Of a stretch of DNA of 36,982 nt, positions 8,800 to 17,563 are shown in pieces. A model generated the notes under the pieces. The model was not told the DNA's origin, ran no database searches, and saw nothing but the letters and a program-made list of their open reading frames with translations. A program made the position numbers and the translations under genes. Position 1 is the stretch's first letter, and every line of letters begins with the position of its first letter. Origin of the DNA: Flavobacteriales bacterium (GTDB lineage: Bacteria > Bacteroidota > Bacteroidia > Flavobacteriales_D > Parvicellaceae); contig JAQXDK010000034.1 in the NCBI GenBank assembly GCA_029251405.1, forward strand, positions 1 to 36,982, written 5' to 3'.

Positions 8800-11592
8800 T
8801 TAATTGTCGATTAACTGAAACTCACATCTTCTATTCTCTCTATGTTCTGTCTCCGTACAATCTTCAATATTAAAGCAAGAATTAACAAAATTTACAGCAC
8901 CTCTACCTACTACATTTACTCTTGACCTAGCAATTCCTTTAAACTCTAAATATCTTCTAGTAGCAGTAGCTCTATTTTTTCCAAGAACAACGTTAAACTT
9001 GTTTTCAAGATATTCTTTAGTTCCTAAACAATCGGTATATCCAAATATAGTAATCGACTTTTCTTTATTTTTCTTTAAATATCTAGCCAAAGAGTCTAAC
9101 TCAGACCTTGATTCTCTAGTTAATTTATGGCTCTTAAAGTCAAAATAAATTGGAGTAATTTGAAATCCTGACTTTGTTAAACTTAAATTAAAATCTTTAT
9201 TCAAATCAATAACTTTAGGAAGAGTGTCTCCAATATTTAAGATCAAGGTTTTAGTGAAATAATTTCTTTTTTCTATAATTAAATAGTAAATATTATTTTC
9301 ATGTAGGTGTAATTCAAAATTTCCTAAATCATTCGTGTAGCTGATGTCTTTAGCATTAGTAGTAGAATCAACAACAGTTACTTTTACAAAACTTAATGGT
9401 TCTTTATTTTCGGCATCAATAATTTTACCAATTGTTGGGACATAATCTTCGGTTATAAACACATCGATATCTTCTTCATATCTATGTAAAATACTAGTAT
9501 GAATATTGGCTACGCCATCTGCTTTTTCTTTAAAAGCATGTATTTCATAATCGTGAGCAATTTTTAAATTAAAGAAAAAATGTCCTGTGGTGTCTGTATA
9601 TGAAGAGTCTATTTTTTCACCCTCCATATTAATAAGAACAACCTTAGCCGCTACCTGAATTTCATTTGTTTTTTCGTCCAACACTTTTCCCTTGAACACT
9701 TTTTCAATACTATCTAAAACTAGATTATATTTTTTATCAGAAAAATAAGTAGAGTCAATATAAAATTCTTTAGTTCCATAAAAATGCTGATTGTAACCTT
9801 CCAGCATTAAAATAGAATCTTTATTAAATGCCAACTGAAAATACCCGTTTTCATCTGAATAAATCGTTAATTTTTTAGATTTAATTCCAATATTAATGTT
9901 TACCTTGACATTTGGTATTTTTTCGTTATTCTCTCTAAATACTGTATAACCTTGGATGGTTTTATCTGGAAACATATTAATGTCTTTTCTTTCATTTCTA
10001 AAAAGTGTTTTGTCAGAAATAACTGTAGTATCTCCATAATAGTTTTTTTTAGTGGCAACTAGTTTATATACTTCATCTTTATCAAGGTCAAATCTATATT
10101 TACCTGGAAAGCCAGTTCTAAATTGCTTAATTTCTTCATTTTTACTATTTAATAACCTAACAATTGTATTTTTTTGTGCGCTACTATCATTGTTATATTT
10201 AGTATAACCTTTAACGTAGGGTAATATTGGGACTAAATGAGCTAAATAAACATCATTGTCCCCCATACCACTAGCTCTATTAGAATTTAACACTCCAATA
10301 CTTTCATCAAAAGGATGTATTGAGAAATGATTATCATCAGCAGAGGAGTTTATTGGAAAAGGTAAATGTTTAAAATCAAAAACACTGTCATTTATCACCT
10401 TACACTTAAAAACATCTGATTTACCATACCCAGGCAAACCATTTGAAGAGAAAAAGAGGATACTATCATCATATATTTTCGGAGATTCTTCCATAAAAGG
10501 CGTGTTTACCAAAGGTCCTAAATTGATAGCTTTTCCCCAGGAACCAGACTTGTTTTTATGTGCCACATAAATATCGGTTTGGCCAAATCCCTTATTTTTA
10601 TCAGATACAAAATAAATAGTTTTACCATCGGAAGAAGCGCTCACCTGACCAGAGCCAACCGAGCTAGATAAAAATCTGACTGGAATTCTTCTTCTCTTTG
10701 AAATTTTCTTTTTTTCGGATTTTAATTTACCTTGATATATAATCGGATTTAATGATGCTTCCGAATTGGAATTAGTTAAATAAGGGTGTCTTGTATAAAA
10801 TACTTTTTCATTAGTAAATCCAGATGAAAAAGAAGTTATATTAAAGTTTTTATGGCTAATTATTAGATCGTTACTTAAAATAGCTCCGTTTGGTATAAGA
10901 TGCTCTTTGTCGTCAAAAAGTTGAGAAAAATCTAACTCCATATTGTAGACAGAAGTTCTTGGAGAGACAGAAGTTCCAAATGATAATATTTTATTAAGTT
11001 CGTTAGTAAACTCTCTTTTCTCTTTAATAGTTAGGGAATCGTTCTCTTGAATAAAACTAATATTATTCGTAAATGAATTTTCTTTACTTTTTTCTATAAT
11101 GTAGTATATTCCGTCATCGTAAAATGAAGGTGAAAACTCAGAGGAAGCAGAATTTATAAAATCTAAACCAACCAATTTCTTAAACATCTTTGTGGTGTCC
11201 CAACTAATAAGTGAATCAATTGATCTCAAGTTAAATTCAATGAATTTATTATTACTATCTAACAATGATAATTCATTAAGTATTTTTTTTGAAGATTGAT
11301 ATCTTCCTGTGCTTTTAAGTGCAATACCTAACCGTAATTTCAGTTGAAAATCAGCTGGGTTTTTTTCTAATGCAAGTTTGAAAATTGGAATTGATTTTTG
11401 GAAATCATTAACCAAATAATAGGAGTAAGCATAATTTTTGAGCTGCGTATTGTTTAAGAATTGAGATTCACTATAAACTTTTGCTGCAGTTTTATACTCA
11501 AAATTAGAAAATAGTATGTCTGCTAATTTAGACTGACTGAAAGAAAGGGAAATGTAAAATGTAGTAAGTATAAATAAGATACTTTTTTTCAT
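8800..11592 (-). CDS. OmpA-family protein with TPR, WD40-like and CRD domains (PorE-like)
   Basis: 930 residues with a signal peptide (cut near 19). Order: TPR-like helices (about 25-130), a WD40-like PD40 beta-propeller region (about 150-450, with repeated SSDGKTIYFVSD-type motifs), several carboxypeptidase-regulatory-like beta sandwiches (about 455-800), and a C-terminal OmpA peptidoglycan-binding domain (814-930, PIYFDF to the conserved GYTD and LGKNRA). This architecture matches PorE of the Porphyromonas T9SS and the OmpA partners encoded next to PorP/SprF proteins. Inference: it sits in the periplasm, bound to peptidoglycan, tethering or supporting an outer-membrane PorP/SprF complex. 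It starts 9 nt after the porP-like gene and is third in the cassette. Whether it is the core PorE or a cassette-specific paralogue cannot be told here. Confidence 0.88.
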   Translation of the reverse strand: MKKSILFILTTFYISLSFSQSKLADILFSNFEYKTAAKVYSESQFLNNTQLKNYAYSYYLVNDFQKSIPIFKLALEKNPADFQLKLRLGIALKSTGRYQSSKKILNELSLLDSNNKFIEFNLRSIDSLISWDTTKMFKKLVGLDFINSASSEFSPSFYDDGIYYIIEKSKENSFTNNISFIQENDSLTIKEKREFTNELNKILSFGTSVSPRTSVYNMELDFSQLFDDKEHLIPNGAILSNDLIISHKNFNITSFSSGFTNEKVFYTRHPYLTNSNSEASLNPIIYQGKLKSEKKKISKRRRIPVRFLSSSVGSGQVSASSDGKTIYFVSDKNKGFGQTDIYVAHKNKSGSWGKAINLGPLVNTPFMEESPKIYDDSILFFSSNGLPGYGKSDVFKCKVINDSVFDFKHLPFPINSSADDNHFSIHPFDESIGVLNSNRASGMGDNDVYLAHLVPILPYVKGYTKYNNDSSAQKNTIVRLLNSKNEEIKQFRTGFPGKYRFDLDKDEVYKLVATKKNYYGDTTVISDKTLFRNERKDINMFPDKTIQGYTVFRENNEKIPNVKVNINIGIKSKKLTIYSDENGYFQLAFNKDSILMLEGYNQHFYGTKEFYIDSTYFSDKKYNLVLDSIEKVFKGKVLDEKTNEIQVAAKVVLINMEGEKIDSSYTDTTGHFFFNLKIAHDYEIHAFKEKADGVANIHTSILHRYEEDIDVFITEDYVPTIGKIIDAENKEPLSFVKVTVVDSTTNAKDISYTNDLGNFELHLHENNIYYLIIEKRNYFTKTLILNIGDTLPKVIDLNKDFNLSLTKSGFQITPIYFDFKSHKLTRESRSELDSLARYLKKNKEKSITIFGYTDCLGTKEYLENKFNVVLGKNRATATRRYLEFKGIARSRVNVVGRGAVNFVNSCFNIEDCTETEHRENRRCEFQLIDN

Positions 11593-11601
11593 TCTATGTT
11601 C

Positions 11602-12546
11602 TTAATTTTCTGAAGAATTACTTGAATAAACTTTGTTCCTGTTTTTCCAAGGAGTTTTTGTTTTATCGTCTTTTTTCAATTTATAACTAACAAAAATTTC
11701 ATGTGTTCCAGATTTATAAGTATTTAGATCAGAAACTCCCAAATCATAGGCATAACCAATTGATGCTGTTCCTAAATTAACGGCTCCCATAAAAGATAGT
11801 GCGTCTTGATTTCTATAAGACATTGCTAAAGAATATATGTTTTTTACAGTAAATTTTAAGTTCCCATCTACTTGAAATAAACCATTTGCAATTAGTCTAA
11901 CAACTGCGGATGGTTGAACTTCAATAATGGCTCCTATTTTAAAATTATAACCACCGTTTAAATACATTACTCTTTCCAATGGATTATTAATGGGGGTTGT
12001 TAAAGCCAAAAAATTTACTTTATTTTCAAATAAATTAAATCCTGAAATTCCAACAAAATGTCTTTCACCCGACCAATACAATCCAAAATTACAATCCGTT
12101 ATGAGTTGATTTTCAGAATTTAAAACTGCAATATCTCCAGGAATTTCTGTTATCAGTCGATCCCTATCTATGGAGAATTGTGTCATGGAGGCAGAAATTC
12201 CAAATGATAATTTTGTCCTCCTACTAGTTTTAATATTGTAAGCAAATGTTGAACTTAAACCAGATCTTCTAGTTGGTCCAGAAGCGTCATTGTAAATATG
12301 CGCACCAAGCCCCATTTTTTCACCAAAATAAGTGTGATACATTAAATTTTGAGTTACTGGAGCCTCATCAATCCCCATCCATTGCCTTCTAAAGCTAAAG
12401 GAAAGTGGAGCGTACGATTTTGATCCTGCTACAGCAGGATTTATTGCAAAGTCGTTAAAAAGGTATTGGCTATTAAGAGCAATTTGTTGTGACTTAAAAG
12501 TTAATGCTCCTATAATAATTACAGAAATAATTATAATTCTTTTCAT
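11602..12546 (-). CDS. PorP/SprF-family T9SS outer-membrane protein
   Basis: 314 residues. After a signal peptide (about 1-19) the mature start QQIALNSQYLFNDFAINPA, followed by FRRQWMGIDEAPVTQ and YNDASGPTRRSG, is diagnostic of the PorP/SprF family, a beta-barrel of the outer membrane. In Flavobacterium johnsoniae SprF is needed to bring the adhesin SprB to the surface, and SprF-like proteins are usually encoded beside a type B sorting-domain cargo. Here the upstream neighbour is just such a cargo, ending 4 nt before this start; the OmpA-type partner follows 9 nt later. Inference: a dedicated surface-attachment or translocation factor for the upstream protein. ATG at 12546. Confidence 0.94.
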   Translation of the reverse strand: MKRIIIISVIIIGALTFKSQQIALNSQYLFNDFAINPAVAGSKSYAPLSFSFRRQWMGIDEAPVTQNLMYHTYFGEKMGLGAHIYNDASGPTRRSGLSSTFAYNIKTSRRTKLSFGISASMTQFSIDRDRLITEIPGDIAVLNSENQLITDCNFGLYWSGERHFVGISGFNLFENKVNFLALTTPINNPLERVMYLNGGYNFKIGAIIEVQPSAVVRLIANGLFQVDGNLKFTVKNIYSLAMSYRNQDALSFMGAVNLGTASIGYAYDLGVSDLNTYKSGTHEIFVSYKLKKDDKTKTPWKNRNKVYSSNSSEN

Positions 12547-12550
12547 AATC

Positions 12551-14803
12551 TTATCTAATTATAGTTATTGGCCCAGTTTGTGTTGATTGTGATGGTTTTA
12601 ATTCTAGAATATAGTAATAAGTGCCAGAAGGAAGTTCATTTCCTTCTTTTGTCATACCATCCCACTGGAAGTTATTTTCATTAAATTCTATTATTTTGTT
12701 TCCCCATTTATTAAAGATGACCATTCTAACTTCATTAGAATTAGGAAAATCTAAATTCCAATAATCATTAATGCCATCGCTATTAGGACTGAATGTATTT
12801 GCAATTTCAATACAATCTGGGTAATTCGAAACCTCTATACTATCTAAAAGTGTAAAGCAGTTATTTGCGTCAGAAACTAGTACACTGTAATTTGTGTTTT
12901 CTGCATAGAGAAGTGGGTTTACTAATGATCCATCTGACCAATTATAGCCATAATAACCTAATCCATTTCTAGAATGAGCATGTATCATGATTCCACCTTC
13001 TGAACATGTTTCTTCTTCTATTGAATAATTTACAATAATAGGACTTTCATTAACCTTAATGGTTTCAACATCTGTTGCAATGCAAGGGCCTAAAGTGTAA
13101 GTGTAAGTGATGTTATGTACTCCTAAACCTGCAGTCTTTGGATTAAAGAAACCATTTTCAACACCAACTCCTGAAAAAACTCCTCCAGAAGGATTTCCTC
13201 CTGAAAGTTCAAAAATTGGAGCATCATCTCCACAAATTTTCTCAAATTCATTTAAATGTGTTTCGAGTGTATAAACATCTACGGTTACACCAATACAATT
13301 ACTTGCAGGACACAAGCCTCCTTCAGCCCTAACATAATAATTTGAAGTCGTTAACGGAGAAACAGTAATTTGATTGTTTGTTGTTGTTGAATCAATTAAA
13401 TTACCAGTGCCACAGCTTCCCTTATACCAAAACCATTGACTTCCATTGTTTAATTGATTGGAAGTGTCTAATGTTATTGTGGATGAATTGCCATTACAAA
13501 TCTCATAAAGACTTGCATTGATAGTGTGGGGATCTGCATTTGATGGCAACACAACTACAGGAATTTGAGTGGTATTTGTGCAGTTATTACTATCGGTAAA
13601 AGAATAAGTAATTATGTGATCACCTAAACCAGAAATATTTGGGTCAAAAACACTATCAATTATTCCAGTTCCTGAATAAATACCTCCTTGTGGAAATCCA
13701 CCTTGTAGCAGAATAGGTGATGATTCACAAATAGTATCAAGTGGTGAATGATAAACATTTAAATCGTATGTATTGATTAATATTTCTTCACAGGATGATG
13801 CACCACAAAGACCACCAATTGCTCTCACATAGTACATCGTTGTGGAAGATGGTGTTACTGTCAAGGATGTTCCCGTTCCAATTATAGTACCACTACAAGA
13901 AGCTTCATACCAGTTCCATGTAGCAGAAGATCCTAATTGACCACCTACAACATTCAAAGTTGTTGCACCACCTGTGCAAAAATTATTAGCACTTGCTTGG
14001 ATTGCAGAAGGTGCGATTGAACCATCTTTTGTGTAAACAGTTATGCTTTTACATAAAGAAGCTCCACAAGTCCCAATAACTCTTGCGTAATAAGTAGTTG
14101 AGGAATCTGGAAATACAGTTATAGAATCACCTACACCAACCAAAGAAGAACCGCAAGAATTTTCGTGCCAAGATATTGAATACCCATTAGGAAAAGGATT
14201 TGAAAAATGAGCAAACAACTGTACGGCTGTTTGTGGACATACTGTATCTTCTATAATCCAAGTGTTAGAAATTGCATCGAATGTTGAATCTATACTTAAC
14301 GAATCCAAAGGAATAAAATAAGGTAAGGAATTTATTGTAATATCTTTACAAATAGTGTTATTACATGATCCTTCAGCTCTAACAAAATAAGTAGTATTTG
14401 ATGTTTGAGTTGTATTAATTGAGGACCCATTACCTACAACATTACCACCGCAAAAATCATCATACCAAACCCATTGACTGTTAGTTCCTAAAGAACCACC
14501 AACAACATTTAAATTGATGTTAGAATTATTACAAATTATAGTATCAGAACTGGAAACATTAGACGGATCAGTAGAGCTTAGATTCACAACTAAATTTAGT
14601 GTAACTACACTATCGCAACCAGCTGCATTTGTTAGCGTATGTGTAGCAGTAGTGTTAGAAGATGTGTAAGTTACCCCGTCTATCCAAGTGTAGCTGTCAC
14701 AAGCTATTTGATTGTCGGTGCCAGTAGTTTCACATTGGCTAAATCCTTTGTTAAAAGATAAACTCATTACGATGAGCCATATTAATATCGAAAACTTATT
14801 CAT
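12551..14803 (-). CDS. T9SS type B (gliding-motility C-terminal) surface protein with Ig-like repeats
   Basis: 750 residues. Signal peptide 1-22; one 51-residue Cys-paired repeat (26-76) of the kind tandemly repeated in the gene at 1-5052; then alternating Ig-like modules, one class with WYxxxCG and YYVRAxGxC motifs (about 80-155, 170-255, 260-345, 420-505), the other with GGxxSGxGV motifs (about 350-415, 510-580). The C terminus (667-750, starting IANTFSPNSDGINDYW) is the type B gliding-motility-associated sorting domain. Inference: a T9SS-exported surface filament or adhesin, first gene of a cassette with PorP/SprF and the OmpA-like protein. No enzyme domain is seen. ATG at 14803; the 101-nt gap upstream has no convincing promoter or terminator. 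Confidence 0.92.
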   Translation of the reverse strand: MNKFSILIWLIVMSLSFNKGFSQCETTGTDNQIACDSYTWIDGVTYTSSNTTATHTLTNAAGCDSVVTLNLVVNLSSTDPSNVSSSDTIICNNSNINLNVVGGSLGTNSQWVWYDDFCGGNVVGNGSSINTTQTSNTTYFVRAEGSCNNTICKDITINSLPYFIPLDSLSIDSTFDAISNTWIIEDTVCPQTAVQLFAHFSNPFPNGYSISWHENSCGSSLVGVGDSITVFPDSSTTYYARVIGTCGASLCKSITVYTKDGSIAPSAIQASANNFCTGGATTLNVVGGQLGSSATWNWYEASCSGTIIGTGTSLTVTPSSTTMYYVRAIGGLCGASSCEEILINTYDLNVYHSPLDTICESSPILLQGGFPQGGIYSGTGIIDSVFDPNISGLGDHIITYSFTDSNNCTNTTQIPVVVLPSNADPHTINASLYEICNGNSSTITLDTSNQLNNGSQWFWYKGSCGTGNLIDSTTTNNQITVSPLTTSNYYVRAEGGLCPASNCIGVTVDVYTLETHLNEFEKICGDDAPIFELSGGNPSGGVFSGVGVENGFFNPKTAGLGVHNITYTYTLGPCIATDVETIKVNESPIIVNYSIEEETCSEGGIMIHAHSRNGLGYYGYNWSDGSLVNPLLYAENTNYSVLVSDANNCFTLLDSIEVSNYPDCIEIANTFSPNSDGINDYWNLDFPNSNEVRMVIFNKWGNKIIEFNENNFQWDGMTKEGNELPSGTYYYILELKPSQSTQTGPITIIR
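14576..14728 (-). repeat. Single copy of the 153-bp repeat unit also found at 2506-4590
   Basis: This exactly unit-length block encodes residues 26-76 of the type B surface protein. It matches unit 4 of the array (2968-3120) at 38 of 51 residues, including an identical 20-nt stretch (14667-14686 against 3010-3029). It lies right after the signal peptide. Confidence 0.88.
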
Positions 14804-14904
14804 TCTAATGATTGATAAATTAATGTTATTTAGAGAAGTAAATTTAAAGCTATAAAGTTAACTTTTTAAATTTTAAATAATTATGAGTACTGTTTGAGTA
14901 ATAA

Positions 14905-15540
14905 TTAACTTCTGTAAGCAGTGATATCGATATCTAGATAAATGAAATTATTGGGACCCTTGATTTCGTCCCGATTTTCTTTACTATGGGTCTTCAACAA
15001 GTCTGGCATTTTAAAAGGCAACATATCTATTAAAGCTGTACCCTTTGCTTGAATAGATTCGTCAGAAATTAAAACTTCTAATGGAAAATTTATTTGTTGG
15101 TTTACTCCTATTACACTTAGTTCGCCAAAGCAACTGTCATTTGTAAAGTTGGTAATTGTGTAATCAATAAAAGGGAAAGATGCTAAATTAAAATAGCCGG
15201 TAGAAGTTAAATGTTTAATCAAGTTTCCAGGTAACTCGTCATCCATTTTCATAGAAGCAAGATTAATACTGATAGAACCACCTACAATCTTATCATCCAA
15301 TACCTCGATTTTTCCGTTTTTTACATATAACTTACTAACATAGTCATCTGTAGTGTCTTTCATGTGTCTTGCCCTCCAAATAACATAGTTGGTAGTGTCA
15401 ATAACATAATTTGCGCTTTTTGTAACACTGACTAAACTGTTATTAGTGACAGAATCATTAGTTAAGGACTCAGAATTCCCACAACTAAAAAAAAGAAATA
15501 TTAAAAGTATACTTGATAATAAAGAGAATAATTTTTTCAT
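14905..15540 (-). CDS. YceI-like lipoprotein
   Basis: 211 residues. A lipoprotein signal ends in LFFSC with Cys20 as the lipidation site. The mature part follows the YceI lipid-binding-like fold: NYVIDTTNYVIWRARHMKD, then GGSISINLASMKMDD and a later GELSVIGVNQQINFPLEV strand region. YceI proteins are lipocalin-like barrels that in some cases bind isoprenoids; no specific ligand can be given here. It probably sits on the periplasmic face of the membrane. It precedes the T9SS cassette by 101 nt, and diverges from ftsX across 93 nt. Cotranscription with the cassette is possible but not shown. Confidence 0.8.
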   Translation of the reverse strand: MKKLFSLLSSILLIFLFFSCGNSESLTNDSVTNNSLVSVTKSANYVIDTTNYVIWRARHMKDTTDDYVSKLYVKNGKIEVLDDKIVGGSISINLASMKMDDELPGNLIKHLTSTGYFNLASFPFIDYTITNFTNDSCFGELSVIGVNQQINFPLEVLISDESIQAKGTALIDMLPFKMPDLLKTHSKENRDEIKGPNNFIYLDIDITAYRS

Positions 15541-15633
15541 TTTGAGTTTTTTCGTAAAAATAGATATTAATCGTTAAATTTCAATTGTATATATTAATTA
15601 CATTTACAACTGAATTAATTTTTTTATACTTAA

Positions 15634-16533
15634 ATGTCAAAATCTCACAAGTCGAATTCCTTAGCAGAAATTTCAACTATTTTTGGAATGACTTTGTTAC
15701 TAACACTTTTTGGTGTATTTGTTTACTTCATGGTCTCCGCTAATAAAAAATCCTCAGAAATTAAAGAGCAGCTTAGTATAGACATACTTTTTCATGAAAG
15801 TGTTGATGAATCTACTGTTAAGATGATGGAGAAGAAACTAAAATCTATGAACGGGGTTGTTAAAAACGCTCTTTATGTTTCGAAAGATGATGCACAAAAA
15901 CTTATGATGAAACATGTCGGAGAAGATGCCTTTGAAATATTAGATGGCGTTAACCCTCTACCTTCATCTATACATGTGAATTTAACCTCGGATTATGTAA
16001 ATCCTGATAGTGCAAAACATTTTTCGTCTGCTCTATTAAAGGGTAATCAGCATATAATTTCTGAAATCGCTTACAACGAATCTCAATTTCTTGAAATTGG
16101 TAATGTCTTTAAAAATTTTAGATTAATTATGATTTTTATTGCTACGGTCTTATTAATAATTGCAATTTTATTAATTTACAATACCATAAGATTGGCAGTA
16201 TTTTCAAAAAGATTTATGATTAGAACAATGCAACTAGTTGGGGCTAAATCCTACTTTATTAGAAGACCTTTTATTTTTAGAGCTTTTTACCAAGGGCTTA
16301 TTTCTGGAGTATTGGCCATTTTATTTTTAATTTCCTTATGGTATTCTTTTACTTACATAAATCCAAATATTATTATTTCCTTAAGTTCAAATTCTTCTGC
16401 ACTAAATAAGGAAATTTTAGACTTTACAATTGTATCATCTGGAATTTTAGTTGCAGGTATTCTAATAAGTGTAATTTCCACTTACTTTGCATTAAATAAA
16501 TTCATTTGGGTAAAATCTGAAAAACTATATTAA
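15634..16533 (+). CDS. ftsX: Cell division protein FtsX
   Basis: 299 residues with the FtsX layout: TM1 (about 15-35), a periplasmic domain (about 40-160), then three TMs (about 163-187, 219-240, 265-288) separated by a cytoplasmic loop with MIRTMQLVGAKSYFIRRPF, the family signature. With the ATPase FtsE it forms an ABC-type complex at the septum that controls peptidoglycan hydrolases. ftsE is not next to it here. First gene of a plus-strand operon: DUF3098 follows after one base, then uppP, truB and queA, an order I recall as common in Flavobacteria. ATG at 15634. Confidence 0.94.
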   Translation: MSKSHKSNSLAEISTIFGMTLLLTLFGVFVYFMVSANKKSSEIKEQLSIDILFHESVDESTVKMMEKKLKSMNGVVKNALYVSKDDAQKLMMKHVGEDAFEILDGVNPLPSSIHVNLTSDYVNPDSAKHFSSALLKGNQHIISEIAYNESQFLEIGNVFKNFRLIMIFIATVLLIIAILLIYNTIRLAVFSKRFMIRTMQLVGAKSYFIRRPFIFRAFYQGLISGVLAILFLISLWYSFTYINPNIIISLSSNSSALNKEILDFTIVSSGILVAGILISVISTYFALNKFIWVKSEKLY

Positions 16534-16534
16534 A

Positions 16535-16765
16535 ATGGAAGAAAAAACAAAAATGGTCCTCGGTAAAAAAAATTATATGTTCATAATTACAGGTTGTTTA
16601 GTTGTTATACTAGGATTCATTCTAATGTCCGGTGGTGGCTCTGAGGATCCCAATGTGTTTCAAGAAGATGAACTTTTTTCATTTAGAAGAATTACACTTG
16701 CTCCTTTCATGGTTATGGTTGGTTATGGAGTAGTACTTTATGGAATAATGAAAAAACAACAATAG
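16535..16765 (+). CDS. DUF3098 small membrane protein
   Basis: 76 residues with two predicted membrane helices (about 13-31 and 54-72) around a short polar loop containing GGGSEDPNVFQEDELFSFRR. This matches the DUF3098 family of Bacteroidota, for which no function is established. It begins one base after the ftsX stop, and its own TAG stop (16763-16765) is in frame with and only two codons before the TTG start of uppP. Position between ftsX and uppP suggests an envelope or division-linked role, which is inference only. Confidence 0.85.
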   Translation: MEEKTKMVLGKKNYMFIITGCLVVILGFILMSGGGSEDPNVFQEDELFSFRRITLAPFMVMVGYGVVLYGIMKKQQ

Positions 16766-16771
16766 AATTAT

Positions 16772-17563
16772 TTGGATTATATAATTGCCTTTTTCTTAGG
16801 AATTATTCAGGGACTTACCGAATTTCTACCTGTTAGCAGCAGTGGACACTTAGAAATTGTAAAAGGAATTTTCAAAACAGATTATGAAGCTAAAGAAAGT
16901 TTAGTGATGACAGTTGTTTTGCATTTTGCAACTGCACTAAGTACCTTATTCATATTTAAAAATGACATACTCAAAATATTAAAAGGTGTTTTTACAAAGA
17001 AAATAAATGAAGAAAAAATATTTGCGCTAAAAATCATTATTTCTATGATTCCTGCTGTAATTATTGGTTTATTTTTCGAAGAAATTATTGAACAATTTTT
17101 CAATGGCCAACTAATATTAGTTGGATTCATGCTCATATTAACAGGTTTCTTACTTTTTTTAGCAGATAAATCCAAGCAAACGATTAATGAAATTAGTTAT
17201 CTAAATAGTTTAATTATTGGGATTGCTCAAGCAATTGCAATTTTACCTGGAATTTCAAGATCAGGTGCTACAATAGCAACTTCAGTAATTTTAGGAATTG
17301 ATAAATCTTCGTCCGCAAAATTTTCTTTTTTAATGGTTGTTCCTTTAATATTTGGGAAAGTTTTAAAAGATCTTTTATCAGGTGACATATTATCTGAATC
17401 TATTGCTGTTGGGCCATTAATTATTGGATTTATTGGTGCATTTTTAACTGGATTATTTGCCTGCAAATGGATGATTAAGTTGGTGAAAGCTAGTCAATTA
17501 AAATATTTCTCGTTTTATTGTTTTTTCATTGCGTTAATTACAATTTTATGGAAAACAATCTAG
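16772..17563 (+). CDS. uppP: Undecaprenyl-diphosphatase UppP (BacA family)
   Basis: 263 residues, multi-pass membrane protein. It removes a phosphate from undecaprenyl diphosphate to recycle the lipid carrier for peptidoglycan and other envelope polymers. Both signatures are present: GLTEFLPVSSSGH (14-26, with Glu17 and His26) and PGISRSG (159-165, with Arg163). The start is TTG at 16772: the family begins just before this MDYIIAFFLGIIQG-type helix, and an in-frame TAG nine bases upstream excludes a longer form. No ATG is available. Translation is probably coupled to DUF3098. It overlaps truB by 16 nt at its end. Confidence 0.95.
   Translation: MDYIIAFFLGIIQGLTEFLPVSSSGHLEIVKGIFKTDYEAKESLVMTVVLHFATALSTLFIFKNDILKILKGVFTKKINEEKIFALKIIISMIPAVIIGLFFEEIIEQFFNGQLILVGFMLILTGFLLFLADKSKQTINEISYLNSLIIGIAQAIAILPGISRSGATIATSVILGIDKSSSAKFSFLMVVPLIFGKVLKDLLSGDILSESIAVGPLIIGFIGAFLTGLFACKWMIKLVKASQLKYFSFYCFFIALITILWKTI

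Noticed and set aside
14804-14904. Terminator or promoter between the YceI-like gene and the T9SS cassette
   Set aside because: The stretch is AT-rich with weak local symmetry but no stable stem, U tract or TAnnTTTG box.
15541-15633. Divergent promoters between the YceI-like gene and ftsX
   Set aside because: Only imperfect boxes such as TAATTTTT and TATTTTTA were found, with no suitable -33 element; I would not place sites there.
16763-16774. Frameshift or broken fusion between DUF3098 and uppP
   Set aside because: DUF3098 has its normal length and UppP keeps its full N-terminal helix from TTG, so both are intact genes.
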